Shown: piece by piece, positions 8,574-16,014 of the stretch
How the letters are laid out: each line of letters opens with the position of its first letter
Position numbering within the stretch: the first letter of the stretch is position 1
Assembly (NCBI GenBank): GCA_938044295.1
Contig: CALIRC010000120.1
Coordinates: 1 to 35,245 of the forward strand
DNA length: 35,245 bases
Reading direction: 5' to 3'
Source of the DNA: Minisyncoccota bacterium
GTDB taxonomy: Bacteria > Patescibacteriota > Minisyncoccia > Moranbacterales > GCA-2747515
Notes under the pieces: generated by a model
The model's database searches: none
Seen by the model: only the letters and a program-made list of their open reading frames with translations
What the model was told of the DNA's origin: nothing
Program-made: the position numbers and the translations under genes

Positions 8574-8697
8574 GCAAACTAAAAAGCCTATAAAAAGGCG
8601 AAAAACAGTATGAAAGGCTGTTTCCAGCATTGATAATATATGAGATAATAATTAATAAGATGGCAAAACTCCCGAAATAAATGTACTGACAAACCCC

Positions 8698-8726
8698 TTG
8701 CCAATTTCCTTTAATTACGCTAAGAT
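8698..8726 (+). promoter_or_regulatory. Promoter giving a near-leaderless transcript
   Basis: TTGCCA at 8698-8703 and TAAGAT at 8721-8726 are 17 nt apart, a good housekeeping-type pair. The start codon of the next gene is at 8736, only 9 nt after the -10 box, so the expected start point (about 8732-8735) leaves almost no 5' leader and no space for a Shine-Dalgarno. Confidence 0.65.
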
Positions 8727-8735
8727 ACTTTTTGT

Positions 8736-9068
8736 ATGGAATTTGAACACAAGCACAAGCAGGTGATCCCACAGAAATGTCCAGTATGTGAAGTTAGTCA
8801 AGAAGATCTCAAATCGATGCCAGTTGGTCATAGTGAAGATCGTATGATTATGCATGTGCAATGCACTAAATGTAATAGTGCAATCATGGTATTTATTACG
8901 CAAAATGATGTAGGGATGATGACATTTGGTGTGATGGTTGATGTGCATGATACAGAAGCTGGAGAAATGTTTAGTCAAAACCCCATCAATGACGATGATG
9001 TAATAAACGTCCACAGATACTTGCAGAAAGAAGGTACAAACATACATGATTTTGTAGAGCAACAGTAG
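8736..9068 (+). CDS. Small zinc-ribbon protein, unknown function
   Basis: A 110-residue cytoplasmic protein without membrane segments. It has two C-x-x-C knuckles, Cys15/Cys18 and Cys43/Cys46, spaced like a zinc ribbon. After the second knuckle come hydrophobic strands (A-I-M-V-F-I and G-V-M-V-D-V) and an acidic C-terminus. The pattern suggests a nucleic-acid-binding or protein-docking zinc ribbon, but no named family is recognised. The promoter at 8698 places the transcription start almost at its ATG. The bL25 gene follows after 33 bp and a terminator closes the pair, so this protein may be made together with bL25. A link to ribosomes is inference from that pairing alone. Confidence 0.75.
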   Translation: MEFEHKHKQVIPQKCPVCEVSQEDLKSMPVGHSEDRMIMHVQCTKCNSAIMVFITQNDVGMMTFGVMVDVHDTEAGEMFSQNPINDDDVINVHRYLQKEGTNIHDFVEQQ

Positions 9069-9101
9069 AAGATATATATAATTTCTAGAATTGACGAGCA
9101 T

Positions 9102-9779
9102 ATGGAACAGATCAACCTCGCAGTAAGCAAAAGAGAAGAAACTGGACGCAAAATTCGTAAAGCACAAAACAATCGTATTCCAGGAGTCGTATACGGACAT
9201 GGCTTTGAAACAGTAAATGTTTGGGTGGATGCTACAAGCTTGACGCGAACTTTTGAAAAAGCGGGCACAAATACAATCGTTTCTGTAGAAATTGGGCAGT
9301 CAGAGCCAGTAAAGGCACTGATTCACGATTTTCAAGTAAATCCAATCACAAATAAGATTATACATGTCGATTTCTTCCATGTGCGCATGGATGAAAAAGT
9401 AGAAACACACATCCCAATTGTAATCACCGGAGAATCACCAGCAATTAAAAACATGGGTGGCACACTCAATCATATCGAGTCAATTACAGTACGTGCATTA
9501 CCAGGTGATTTGATACATGAAATTACAGTTGACATTACAAAAATTGAAACATTTGAGGACCGTATTACAATAGCCGACCTAAATTTAAGTGAAAATATTG
9601 AAATTCTTACAGATGAACAAACACCAGTTGCTTCAGTGATTGCACCGCGGACGCAGGAAGAAGTTGATGCAGCTGACGACGAAGTCGATGCAGATGTAAG
9701 CAAAGTCGAGGGTGCACTTGATGATTCTGATCAATCTAGTGAGGAAGCATCAGAAGAGAAAAAAGAAGGCGCAAAGTAA
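9102..9779 (+). CDS. rplY: Large ribosomal subunit protein bL25 (CTC/TL5 type)
   Basis: A 225-residue two-domain bL25 that binds 5S rRNA in the central protuberance. The N-terminal L25 domain (about 1-92) shows the family start, R-x-x-T-G-R-K-I-R-K followed by R-I-P-G-V-V-Y-G, and D-F-Q-V-N-P near its end. The C-terminal TL5/CTC domain (about 95-185) includes a V-P-I-type strand, A-L-P-G-D-L-I-H and I-T-I-A-D-L. An acidic Glu/Asp/Ser-rich tail of about 40 residues ends the protein, as in other long bL25 forms. A TATAAT at 9077-9082 in the short upstream gap could be a secondary promoter, but it lacks a good -35. A rho-independent terminator follows at 9790. Confidence 0.93.
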   Translation: MEQINLAVSKREETGRKIRKAQNNRIPGVVYGHGFETVNVWVDATSLTRTFEKAGTNTIVSVEIGQSEPVKALIHDFQVNPITNKIIHVDFFHVRMDEKVETHIPIVITGESPAIKNMGGTLNHIESITVRALPGDLIHEITVDITKIETFEDRITIADLNLSENIEILTDEQTPVASVIAPRTQEEVDAADDEVDADVSKVEGALDDSDQSSEEASEEKKEGAK

Positions 9780-9789
9780 ATCATGAAGG

Positions 9790-9822
9790 AGACTTGATCA
9801 ATCAAATGACAAGTCTTTTTCT
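9790..9822 (+). terminator. Rho-independent terminator after rplY
   Basis: AGACTTG at 9790-9796 pairs perfectly with CAAGTCT at 9810-9816 around a 13-nt loop, and the stem is followed directly by a T-run (9816-9820, then C-T-T). It ends the zinc-ribbon/bL25 transcript. The remaining ~260 bp to the next gene hold no believable ORF. Confidence 0.85.
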
Positions 9823-9992
9823 TATACTATCTCCATATAACTTATCTATTAAGCGCATTCTCTCACGCGCCAGAAACCTTCCAAAAATGAGCAGTGTATA
9901 GGGATCAATAAGCGTTTTGAGAGGTCTTGTAGCTGTGAGCGTGCGCGATTGGATAGGTAGTGGTTATTTGGGGAGATAGCATTGTATTCAGG

Positions 9993-10036
9993 CAGTATGA
10001 ATATCCAACCAGTATGAAGAAGGGTGATCCAGTATG
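9993..10036 (+). repeat. Three direct copies of CAGTATG upstream of a promoter
   Basis: CAGTATG occurs at 9993-9999, 10010-10016 and 10030-10036, spaced 17 and 20 nt apart. The first two copies extend to CAGTATGAA and the third runs into the extended -10 box. Such a ladder ending at a promoter looks like a set of activator or repressor sites. A further CAGTATGAA lies at 8606-8614, upstream of the zinc-ribbon gene. Confidence 0.5.
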
Positions 10037-10043
10037 GTATGAT
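10035..10043 (+). promoter_or_regulatory. Extended -10 promoter for the murein hydrolase gene
   Basis: TGG-TATGAT fits the TGn-TATAAT extended -10 form; no -35 hexamer is seen at the proper distance. The start point would be near 10050, about 33 nt before the ATG at 10083. That supports the shorter start over an in-frame ATG at 9960, which lies upstream of the promoter. Confidence 0.5.
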
Positions 10044-10082
10044 ATACGTGTGCAAAACAGAACAAAAACAGAGAGAAAAACA

Positions 10083-11417
10083 ATGATCTGGGGATTTCTT
10101 TTCGCTGGGGTTTTAGGACTGTGTGCAACAACAAATGTTATAGCTCAAGAAAAGCAAGAGAGCGAAACATCGCAATCACAGCAAGAGAAAGTACAACAAG
10201 AAGCTGCAGAAAAAAAAGCAAAGGAGAAAAAAGAGGAGGCTGAAAAAAAAGCAAAGGAGAAAAAAGAAGAAAAAGAGAAAGAAGAAAAACAGAAGAAACT
10301 TGAAAAAGATGCTAAAAAATTAGAGAGCAAGCTTAATGAAGCACAAGAAGAAAAGCAAAAAAAACAACAACAATTAAACGTGCAGCGCAACAATTTATCA
10401 AAACAGCGCTATGAACTTGAAAAAACAAGAAAAGAAATCGAAAGTAAAGAAATTGAAATTATTGCAAAAAAATCTGAAATCAAAGCGCTTGAAGGGCAAA
10501 TTGTATTAAGTAAAGCCTCACTGAGTAGTGCAATGCGTCAAATATACTATGAAAAATCACATAGTGTAACATCTCGAGTTTATAGCAACAATAAGAGTAC
10601 CCAATTTTTCCTTGCACAAGATCATTCCGATCATACACGCGATCGAATTGTCACGGTCCTAAAAGACTTAAACACAAAAAAAGGATCTCTGGAAACAGTT
10701 GAAAAAGATCTTGAAGTGGCAAAAAAAGACAAAGAAGAATTACTCAAAGAGCAGAAGCAAAAAGAAAATCAAATCGCTGTAGCCACGAAAGCCACAAGTA
10801 CTGAAGTGCAAAAAGTAACTGCAACGATCTCAGAAATCAATGGAAAACTAGCAGGTATCCAATCAAAGCTCTCCGATCTGCTTGGTGTGGGACTTTCAAC
10901 AGATGATATTGTCGAGGCTGCAGATTTTGCAAGTAAAAAAACCGGTGTACGAAAAGGGCTCTTACTGGGAATGCTCATCGTAGAAACAGATTTAGGTCGT
11001 TATACTGGGGGATGTTCGTACAAAGAAAGTCGTATGAATGAAAATCGAAAAGAACTTTTCAAAAAACTAACAAAAGAACTAGGATATAATTATAAAAAAA
11101 TGAAAGTCTCATGTCCTCCTTCAAATTACAAGGGAACAGGTGGTGCAATGGGTGTCGCACAATTCATGTCAGACACGTGGTACGGATACAAGGATGTCAT
11201 CGCCAAACGGACGGGCAACAATCCACCAGATCCATGGAATTTAGTTGATGGTGTAATGGCAATGGCATCAAAACTTGCAAACGATGGCGCAACAAAAAAT
11301 GGTCGTGATGGAGAATGGAAAGCGGCAGCTCGTTATCTCGGATCCTGCAAAGGCAATACAAAATTTTATTGTGAAAATGTACTATACTGGGCTGATAATT
11401 ATGAAAAGAAGTTATAG
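10083..11417 (+). CDS. Secreted coiled-coil lytic transglycosylase (MltB-like)
   Basis: The chosen ATG gives 444 residues beginning with a classic signal peptide (about 1-22, ending V-I-A-Q). A longer in-frame start at 9960 would bury this signal and precede the promoter. Residues about 25-250 are a highly charged Lys/Glu/Gln coiled coil containing a near-perfect tandem repeat of K-A-K-E-K-K-E-E; this resembles the regulatory coiled coils of PcsB/EnvC-type murein hydrolases. The C-terminal domain is MltB-like: I-V-E-T-D-L-G-R-Y with the likely catalytic Glu301, G-A-M-G-V-A-Q-F-M at 354-362, P-W-N-L, and a closing A-A-A-R-Y-L-G. It should cleave glycan strands outside the cell. The coupling of a PcsB-like coil with a transglycosylase domain is notable. 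CAGTATG repeats upstream may regulate it. Confidence 0.85.
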   Translation: MIWGFLFAGVLGLCATTNVIAQEKQESETSQSQQEKVQQEAAEKKAKEKKEEAEKKAKEKKEEKEKEEKQKKLEKDAKKLESKLNEAQEEKQKKQQQLNVQRNNLSKQRYELEKTRKEIESKEIEIIAKKSEIKALEGQIVLSKASLSSAMRQIYYEKSHSVTSRVYSNNKSTQFFLAQDHSDHTRDRIVTVLKDLNTKKGSLETVEKDLEVAKKDKEELLKEQKQKENQIAVATKATSTEVQKVTATISEINGKLAGIQSKLSDLLGVGLSTDDIVEAADFASKKTGVRKGLLLGMLIVETDLGRYTGGCSYKESRMNENRKELFKKLTKELGYNYKKMKVSCPPSNYKGTGGAMGVAQFMSDTWYGYKDVIAKRTGNNPPDPWNLVDGVMAMASKLANDGATKNGRDGEWKAAARYLGSCKGNTKFYCENVLYWADNYEKKL

Positions 11418-11432
11418 CAACACAAATAGGAC

Positions 11433-11454
11433 TTACGCTCATGAGTGTAATTTT
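11433..11454 (+). terminator. Palindrome, probable weak terminator
   Basis: An 18-bp near-perfect inverted repeat, TTACGCTC facing GAGTGTAA with one G-U pair, starts 15 nt after the murein hydrolase stop and is followed by TTTT at 11451-11454. The T-run is short, so it may instead be an operator. The rest of the gap up to argS (to 11633) shows no T-box or other leader structure. Confidence 0.4.
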
Positions 11455-11633
11455 AGGCAAAATCGAGACTTTTCATGATCTATAGCCTACCTACGGTGAG
11501 TAAAAAACGTAGATTTTAACGACAAAGCACACTAAGTACAGTCATAATAATGAATCATCGTTTGTAAGGCAGAAAATCTCTGATACTAAAAAAAATCACT
11601 CAAATGCAAAGGTAAGATAATAAATTACAGAAA

Positions 11634-13358
11634 ATGCAAGATACAAAGCAAGCAATTAAAGAGGTACTTATTCAAAAAATAAAAAGTCTACAAAAAACCG
11701 GCGAGTGGCCTGATTTTGAGCTACCAACATTTGTTGTAGAACGTCCAAAAGAGTATAATCATGGCGATTATACGGTCAATCTCGGCTTTACTCTTGCAAA
11801 GTATGTTCAAAAAAAACCAGCTGAAATTACAGATCTGCTTGTGCAAAATCTCAGTATAATGCACGTAAAAGAGATTGCTGCAGTCGGTGGCTATATAAAC
11901 TTTGTTTGTAGCGACAAAATCCGCGTGAAAGAGATGAGAACAGTGTGCAAAGAGGCAGAAAATTACGGAAATCACAAAACACACAAAGGAAAAAAAATTC
12001 TCGTGGAACACACAAGTCCAAATCTATTCAAACCATTTCACATTGGGCATTTAGTTAATAATACAGTGGGCGAAAGTATAGTACGTCTCATGAAGAAAAC
12101 GGGCGGAACAGTCGAAACAATGTCATATCCATCTGATATGTCTCTTGGTATCGCAAAGGCAGTATGGGCTATACTGGGAAGTAAGAAACAAATTTTGGAA
12201 GATGAAAGTCTTGATATCTATAAAAAAATACAGTTTCTAGGTGAGTGCTATGTTAAAGGCACGAGAAGTTATGATGCTGACGACGAAGTGAAGAAGAAAA
12301 TAAGAGAAATCAACCATGAGATCTATGCAGGCGAAAAAACCGATGCGGTACGAGCATACCTCATTGGGAAAGAGTTAAGCTTGTCATATCTAAAGGAAAT
12401 GACGCATCGTCTAGACTCAAAGATTGATCACTTCATTTTTGAGAGTGCTGCAGGAAATATTGGTCAAGAAATCGTCAAAAAGCACACAAATACTATTTTC
12501 AATCAAAGTGATGGTGCTATAATTTACAATGGAGAAAAAGAAGGACTTCATACCCGCGTTTTTGTAAATGCCCAAGGATTACCTACATATGAAGCAAAAG
12601 ATATAGGATTGCTCGCATTGAAATTTACGCAGCACAATCCAGATATGTCAGTAATCGTTACAGATGCAGAGCAAGCAGAATACTACAAAGTCGTCTTGGC
12701 AGCAGCAGCCAAAATTGAAGCGTTCTGGAGTCAAAAAACACAGCATATTACTCACGGAAGACTGCAATTTGCTGGGATTAAAATATCCTCTCGCCTAGGG
12801 AATGTACCACTAGCGGAGGATGTAATTGAAAAAATCGCAAATGGAATTCACAAAAAAATGCGAGAGAGCAAAAAAACCCAAGAAAATATACCACAAAATA
12901 CAATTGATGCAATTGCAATTGGCGCACTAAAATTTGCAGTACTAAAAGTATCTCTCGGAAAAAATATCGTCTTTGATGCGAAGGAGTCACTGTCATTTGA
13001 GGGTGATTCAGGTCCATATCTCCAGTACACACATGCCAGAACGCAGTCAATAATAGTAAAAGCACAAAACATGGGCTTAGATATAGTGCCGGGTTATGAA
13101 GAAGATATGCAAGAAATTTTTTTTCTGATCAGTCTTTTCCCAGAGACAATCACAAAAGCAACAAACGATTGTGCACCACATTTAGTAGCGAACTATTTAC
13201 TTGAGCTTGCGCATGCATATAACACATTTTATGCAAATAAGAAAATCCTTGGCAGTAGTGAAAAACATGGTGCACGTGTAGCCATGACAGAGGCAGTTGG
13301 GCATGTAGTGAAAAATGGACTGCACGTTTTGGGAATCAGTGCACCACAAAAAATGTAA
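11634..13358 (+). CDS. argS: Arginyl-tRNA synthetase
   Basis: Class I synthetase of 574 residues that charges tRNA-Arg. The N-terminal Add-1 domain (about 1-105) includes N-H-G-D-Y-T-V-N. The Rossmann catalytic core carries E-H-T-S-P-N and the HIGH motif intact at 136-139 (H-I-G-H). The KMSKS position reads K-I-S-S-R at 383-387, in line with the relaxed motif of many ArgRS enzymes. The C-terminal anticodon-binding alpha-helical domain includes G-D-S-G-P-Y-L-Q-Y-T-H-A-R and ends at G-I-S-A-P-Q-K-M. Length is normal for bacteria. Unlike ileS in this window, it has no T-box leader. TAAGAT at 11613 is a possible -10, but no -35 partner is seen. Confidence 0.95.
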   Translation: MQDTKQAIKEVLIQKIKSLQKTGEWPDFELPTFVVERPKEYNHGDYTVNLGFTLAKYVQKKPAEITDLLVQNLSIMHVKEIAAVGGYINFVCSDKIRVKEMRTVCKEAENYGNHKTHKGKKILVEHTSPNLFKPFHIGHLVNNTVGESIVRLMKKTGGTVETMSYPSDMSLGIAKAVWAILGSKKQILEDESLDIYKKIQFLGECYVKGTRSYDADDEVKKKIREINHEIYAGEKTDAVRAYLIGKELSLSYLKEMTHRLDSKIDHFIFESAAGNIGQEIVKKHTNTIFNQSDGAIIYNGEKEGLHTRVFVNAQGLPTYEAKDIGLLALKFTQHNPDMSVIVTDAEQAEYYKVVLAAAAKIEAFWSQKTQHITHGRLQFAGIKISSRLGNVPLAEDVIEKIANGIHKKMRESKKTQENIPQNTIDAIAIGALKFAVLKVSLGKNIVFDAKESLSFEGDSGPYLQYTHARTQSIIVKAQNMGLDIVPGYEEDMQEIFFLISLFPETITKATNDCAPHLVANYLLELAHAYNTFYANKKILGSSEKHGARVAMTEAVGHVVKNGLHVLGISAPQKM

Positions 13359-13394
13359 ATGATGAATTATACACAACCCAAAATAAAAAATCTA

Positions 13395-13403
13395 TGGTAC
13401 TAT
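13395..13403 (+). promoter_or_regulatory. Extended -10 promoter of the exported-protein block
   Basis: TGG-TACTAT at 13395-13403 matches the extended -10 form. The start point near 13410 gives a leader of about 50 nt to the ATG at 13459. No -35 is seen. Confidence 0.4.
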
Positions 13404-13458
13404 TGTATTAAATAAAAACAGTGAAATATCGTGTAAAAAATTTCATCAATACAAAATA

Positions 13459-14037
13459 ATGATAGAAGAAATAAGTTGTGCACGCATGGGTCGACTCTTC
13501 TGGATCATAGGCGGCTCCTTACTACTTTTCACAGTACTAGGAATGACATTTTACTATATAAATAATCAAAAGGAAAAAGCACAGACAGCATCTATGGTAG
13601 TGCGAGAGTCTCCAGCACCCACATCAACTGCACAAAAAGCAAAACCAGCTACGGAAATAAATCCAAGTGGGATAACTGAGGCTGATATTCGCAACCATGA
13701 AAAAGAAGTGATTGACGGTTTCGAGGTAAAAACAGATGGTGAGCGCATAATAGCGATCTCACAACAAAAAAGTTGCCCTATGGAGCGTTGCGATGGAAAC
13801 ACTTTTGGTACCGTAATCGAAGTAGAAGGAAATATTCTCACAATCAGCGAGAAAATAAATCCTGGGGCAGATGCTGTAGAACGCAAAATCACGCTTCCAG
13901 AAAAATACATCGTGCGACACTTCGATCAGCAAGAGGAAGAATATCTGTCAGAAACAGATATTAGCATAGGAGATCTTGTAGTACTTACTGTGCCTACTGA
14001 TACAAACACTGCAGAATTTGCAGTTGTCATCAAGTAG
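13459..14037 (+). CDS. Membrane-anchored protein, small beta domain, unknown function
   Basis: A 192-residue protein with one membrane helix (about 13-33) and an outside part. Translation might instead begin at Met10, which would put the helix directly at the N-terminus. A low-complexity Ala/Pro/Thr linker (about 45-70) leads to a globular domain (about 100-190) with M-E-R-C-D-G-N-T-F-G-T-V followed by alternating strands (V-I-E-V-E-G-N-I-L-T-I and I-G-D-L-V-V-L-T-V). This pattern resembles an OB-fold or DUF5666-like beta barrel as found in other exported bacterial proteins. Cys96 and Cys100 in the C-P-M-E-R-C segment could form a disulfide. The next exported protein starts 34 bp later, so they are likely cotranscribed. 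Confidence 0.7.
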   Translation: MIEEISCARMGRLFWIIGGSLLLFTVLGMTFYYINNQKEKAQTASMVVRESPAPTSTAQKAKPATEINPSGITEADIRNHEKEVIDGFEVKTDGERIIAISQQKSCPMERCDGNTFGTVIEVEGNILTISEKINPGADAVERKITLPEKYIVRHFDQQEEEYLSETDISIGDLVVLTVPTDTNTAEFAVVIK

Positions 14038-14071
14038 TGAAAAGCTAAAAAATACCAATAACTAAAAAATA

Positions 14072-15817
14072 ATGATGAGTCTATATACAAAATCTGTTAT
14101 AAAAAAAACACAGGTGTTGTCATTACTTATCTTCATAGGAATGTATGCATTTGGCGCCAATGAACTCCATGCAGTACATAAATTTGGATTTGTGCACAAT
14201 GGAAGCGAGATTGGTCCAGATGGACTTGACTGTCCTTTCTTAGATGTTGCAGGGGGTCAAATCATTGAATTTGGAAATCCACTTCTCAATCCACGCGATC
14301 CAGCTGTACCAGATTCTATCGCATATAATGTCGATATACCAGCAGGTGTATATTCCATTGACTTTTTCTCATGGTATTCAACGACCTGGCCATATCACCC
14401 ATATGGTGCTTCAGGTGTTCCGCGGAATCTCATGAGTCCAGTAGATGGAGAAAAATTTTTTCTAGAGTTTTACAATGCTGCAGGAGACTATGTGAGGAAC
14501 TCAAGTTACTCTTCGGACGTTCCAGATGATGCAGATCCAGGATTTAGGGCATCAAGGAGGCATAACCATTTGACACTAGGTGAAGATATAAAGCAGATTA
14601 AAATAACATCTAAATATATTCCTAGTCATTCACTACATAATGGTTCACCAGTTTTTGCAGGATGCATTCGCATGGCTGATATAACTGCAGGAGATGTCTG
14701 TGGAGATGGCATCACGGCACTGGATTTAAGTGAACAATGCGATGATGGCAATAGTATTGATGATGATTGGTGTAGTAATAGCTGTACATCGAACATTCCT
14801 GTTGATGGGATGGCATGTCCATTCACACCGGGACCAGATCAACGTGTTGTAAGCTTTAACAACACACGAATGGTTAAAGGATCACCATCAATGCAATATC
14901 CGACCCCAGTTATAATCAATGAGGTAATAGAGGCGGGCGTATATGATGCAGAAGTTTTTTCATGGGAATCTTATGTATGGAACTTGCCATATGGCATTTA
15001 TGGAGCAAAATCACGAAAAGACATGAACAGACCACAGTATACTGAGCAGTTTCATGTAGAATTCCGCAATGCAGAAGATGATATTATTGGACGCACTGCA
15101 GACTCTATAGATTTGCAGGATTTTCAAGAACCTGCGCGACAAATATCACAAGTCGCTCGAAATCTTACTTTACTTGAAGATTCACACAAAATGAGAATAT
15201 GGTTTGGGGATAATCAATGGCGAGCTGATGGCAAACCTGACGCATTTGGGAATCCATCCGTAAAGCAGGAAAGTCTTATTCCTGGTTGCATGCTTCTCAC
15301 GAAAAAACCACCACTACAATGTGCTGACAACGATAAAAATGGTGCGTGTGATCCTCCAAAAGACACAAATGATGACAAAATTCCAGATTATTGTTCCTCA
15401 AATGGCGCAAATAAAGATGTACGATGTGATATTCCACCGCTCAAGCAGTGCCCTGGATCAGCACCGATCGGAGACACCTGCGCAATATGCGAGGATTTAG
15501 ACAGTAACGGTATCTGTGATAATGATTGTCTAGATTTGGATGGTGATAAATATTGTGATCCAGAGTGTGGAAATGAGATAACTGAACCAAGCAATGGAGA
15601 AGAGTGTGATGCAGGACCATCAGGAAACGATGCATGTTCGTCAAGATGTAAGTTAAAAACAACTGACCCAAGTGTTGGCTGCACAGTAAACAGATGTGAT
15701 GGGGCGCAGTGTAAAGCAATTTTCGTACCAGGAGAAACATCAGGTGCTGCATGTAATAGTAAATGCAGCGATGATAGTGACTGTCAGTCAGGTTTTTACC
15801 TCGAAGTACTCCCTTAA
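14072..15817 (+). CDS. Secreted protein: duplicated beta domain, DUF4215, Cys-rich C-terminal module
   Basis: A 581-residue exported protein with an N-terminal hydrophobic signal (about 10-32). It contains two related domains: one (about 45-205) with D-G-L-D-C-P-F, an I-P-A-G-V-Y strand, F-F-S-W and W-P-Y-H-P-Y-G; a second (about 245-410) with D-G-M-A-C-P-F, I-E-A-G-V-Y, V-F-S-W and L-P-Y-G-I-Y-G. Between them lies a DUF4215 'Myxococcus' cysteine repeat, C210-G-D-G ... E-Q-C-D-D-G-N ... C-S-N-S-C. After the second domain come Asp/Asn-rich loops (D-x-D-x-N-G-x-C-D) like thrombospondin type-3 calcium sites. The last 45 residues (Cys537, 542, 547, 561, 565, 571) form a module also found at the end of the 1014-residue neighbour. 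It probably acts at the cell surface; ligand unknown. Confidence 0.8.
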   Translation: MMSLYTKSVIKKTQVLSLLIFIGMYAFGANELHAVHKFGFVHNGSEIGPDGLDCPFLDVAGGQIIEFGNPLLNPRDPAVPDSIAYNVDIPAGVYSIDFFSWYSTTWPYHPYGASGVPRNLMSPVDGEKFFLEFYNAAGDYVRNSSYSSDVPDDADPGFRASRRHNHLTLGEDIKQIKITSKYIPSHSLHNGSPVFAGCIRMADITAGDVCGDGITALDLSEQCDDGNSIDDDWCSNSCTSNIPVDGMACPFTPGPDQRVVSFNNTRMVKGSPSMQYPTPVIINEVIEAGVYDAEVFSWESYVWNLPYGIYGAKSRKDMNRPQYTEQFHVEFRNAEDDIIGRTADSIDLQDFQEPARQISQVARNLTLLEDSHKMRIWFGDNQWRADGKPDAFGNPSVKQESLIPGCMLLTKKPPLQCADNDKNGACDPPKDTNDDKIPDYCSSNGANKDVRCDIPPLKQCPGSAPIGDTCAICEDLDSNGICDNDCLDLDGDKYCDPECGNEITEPSNGEECDAGPSGNDACSSRCKLKTTDPSVGCTVNRCDGAQCKAIFVPGETSGAACNSKCSDDSDCQSGFYLEVLP

Positions 15818-15957
15818 AATATCTTGTCCAAAAATATGAGCAAAATCACACTCAATAAAAAATCAAAAAAATGAGCATAGAGAAATCACCACTCGAAGAA
15901 AGAATGAAAAAAAATAAACTTTATCCACAGAAGAAAAAATACAAATAAATTAGGTGG

Positions 15958-15965
15958 TGTATAAT
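15958..15965 (+). promoter_or_regulatory. Candidate -10 box before the 1014-residue protein
   Basis: TG-TATAAT at 15958-15965 is a perfect -10 hexamer preceded directly by TG; no -35 is evident. The leader would be about 43 nt. A perfect DnaA-box sequence (TTATCCACA, 15921-15929) lies 30 bp upstream and is discussed under rejected items. Confidence 0.4.
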
Positions 15966-16014
15966 AGGATGATAAAGATCGAATTTGCTTGATAATAAAA
16001 AATAATCAAAAATT

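Noticed and set aside
8603..8623. Hairpin AAACAG/CTGTTT after rodA as a terminator
   Set aside because: The stem is 6 bp and AT-rich with only TTT before CC. A competing 4-bp hairpin lies just upstream. Too weak to call.
9849..10055. Minus-strand 68-codon frame between rplY and the murein hydrolase
   Set aside because: No recognisable pattern, and it covers the promoter and repeat region of the plus-strand gene.
9960..10082. Longer N-terminus for the murein hydrolase (ATG at 9960)
   Set aside because: It would place 41 polar residues before the signal peptide and would begin upstream of the predicted promoter.
10195..10345. A-rich repeat tract as a mobile element or satellite
   Set aside because: It codes in frame for the Lys/Glu coiled coil and has no other repeat features.
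11455..11633. Possible T-box or other leader upstream of argS
   Set aside because: No TGGNACC-type bulge, antiterminator or T-run terminator is present; the same holds for the glyS leader at 28602-28675.
15921..15929. Perfect DnaA-box sequence TTATCCACA
   Set aside because: Only one copy is seen, without a cluster, AT-rich unwinding element or dnaA/dnaN nearby. A single 9-mer has a fair chance of turning up in 35 kb searched on both strands.
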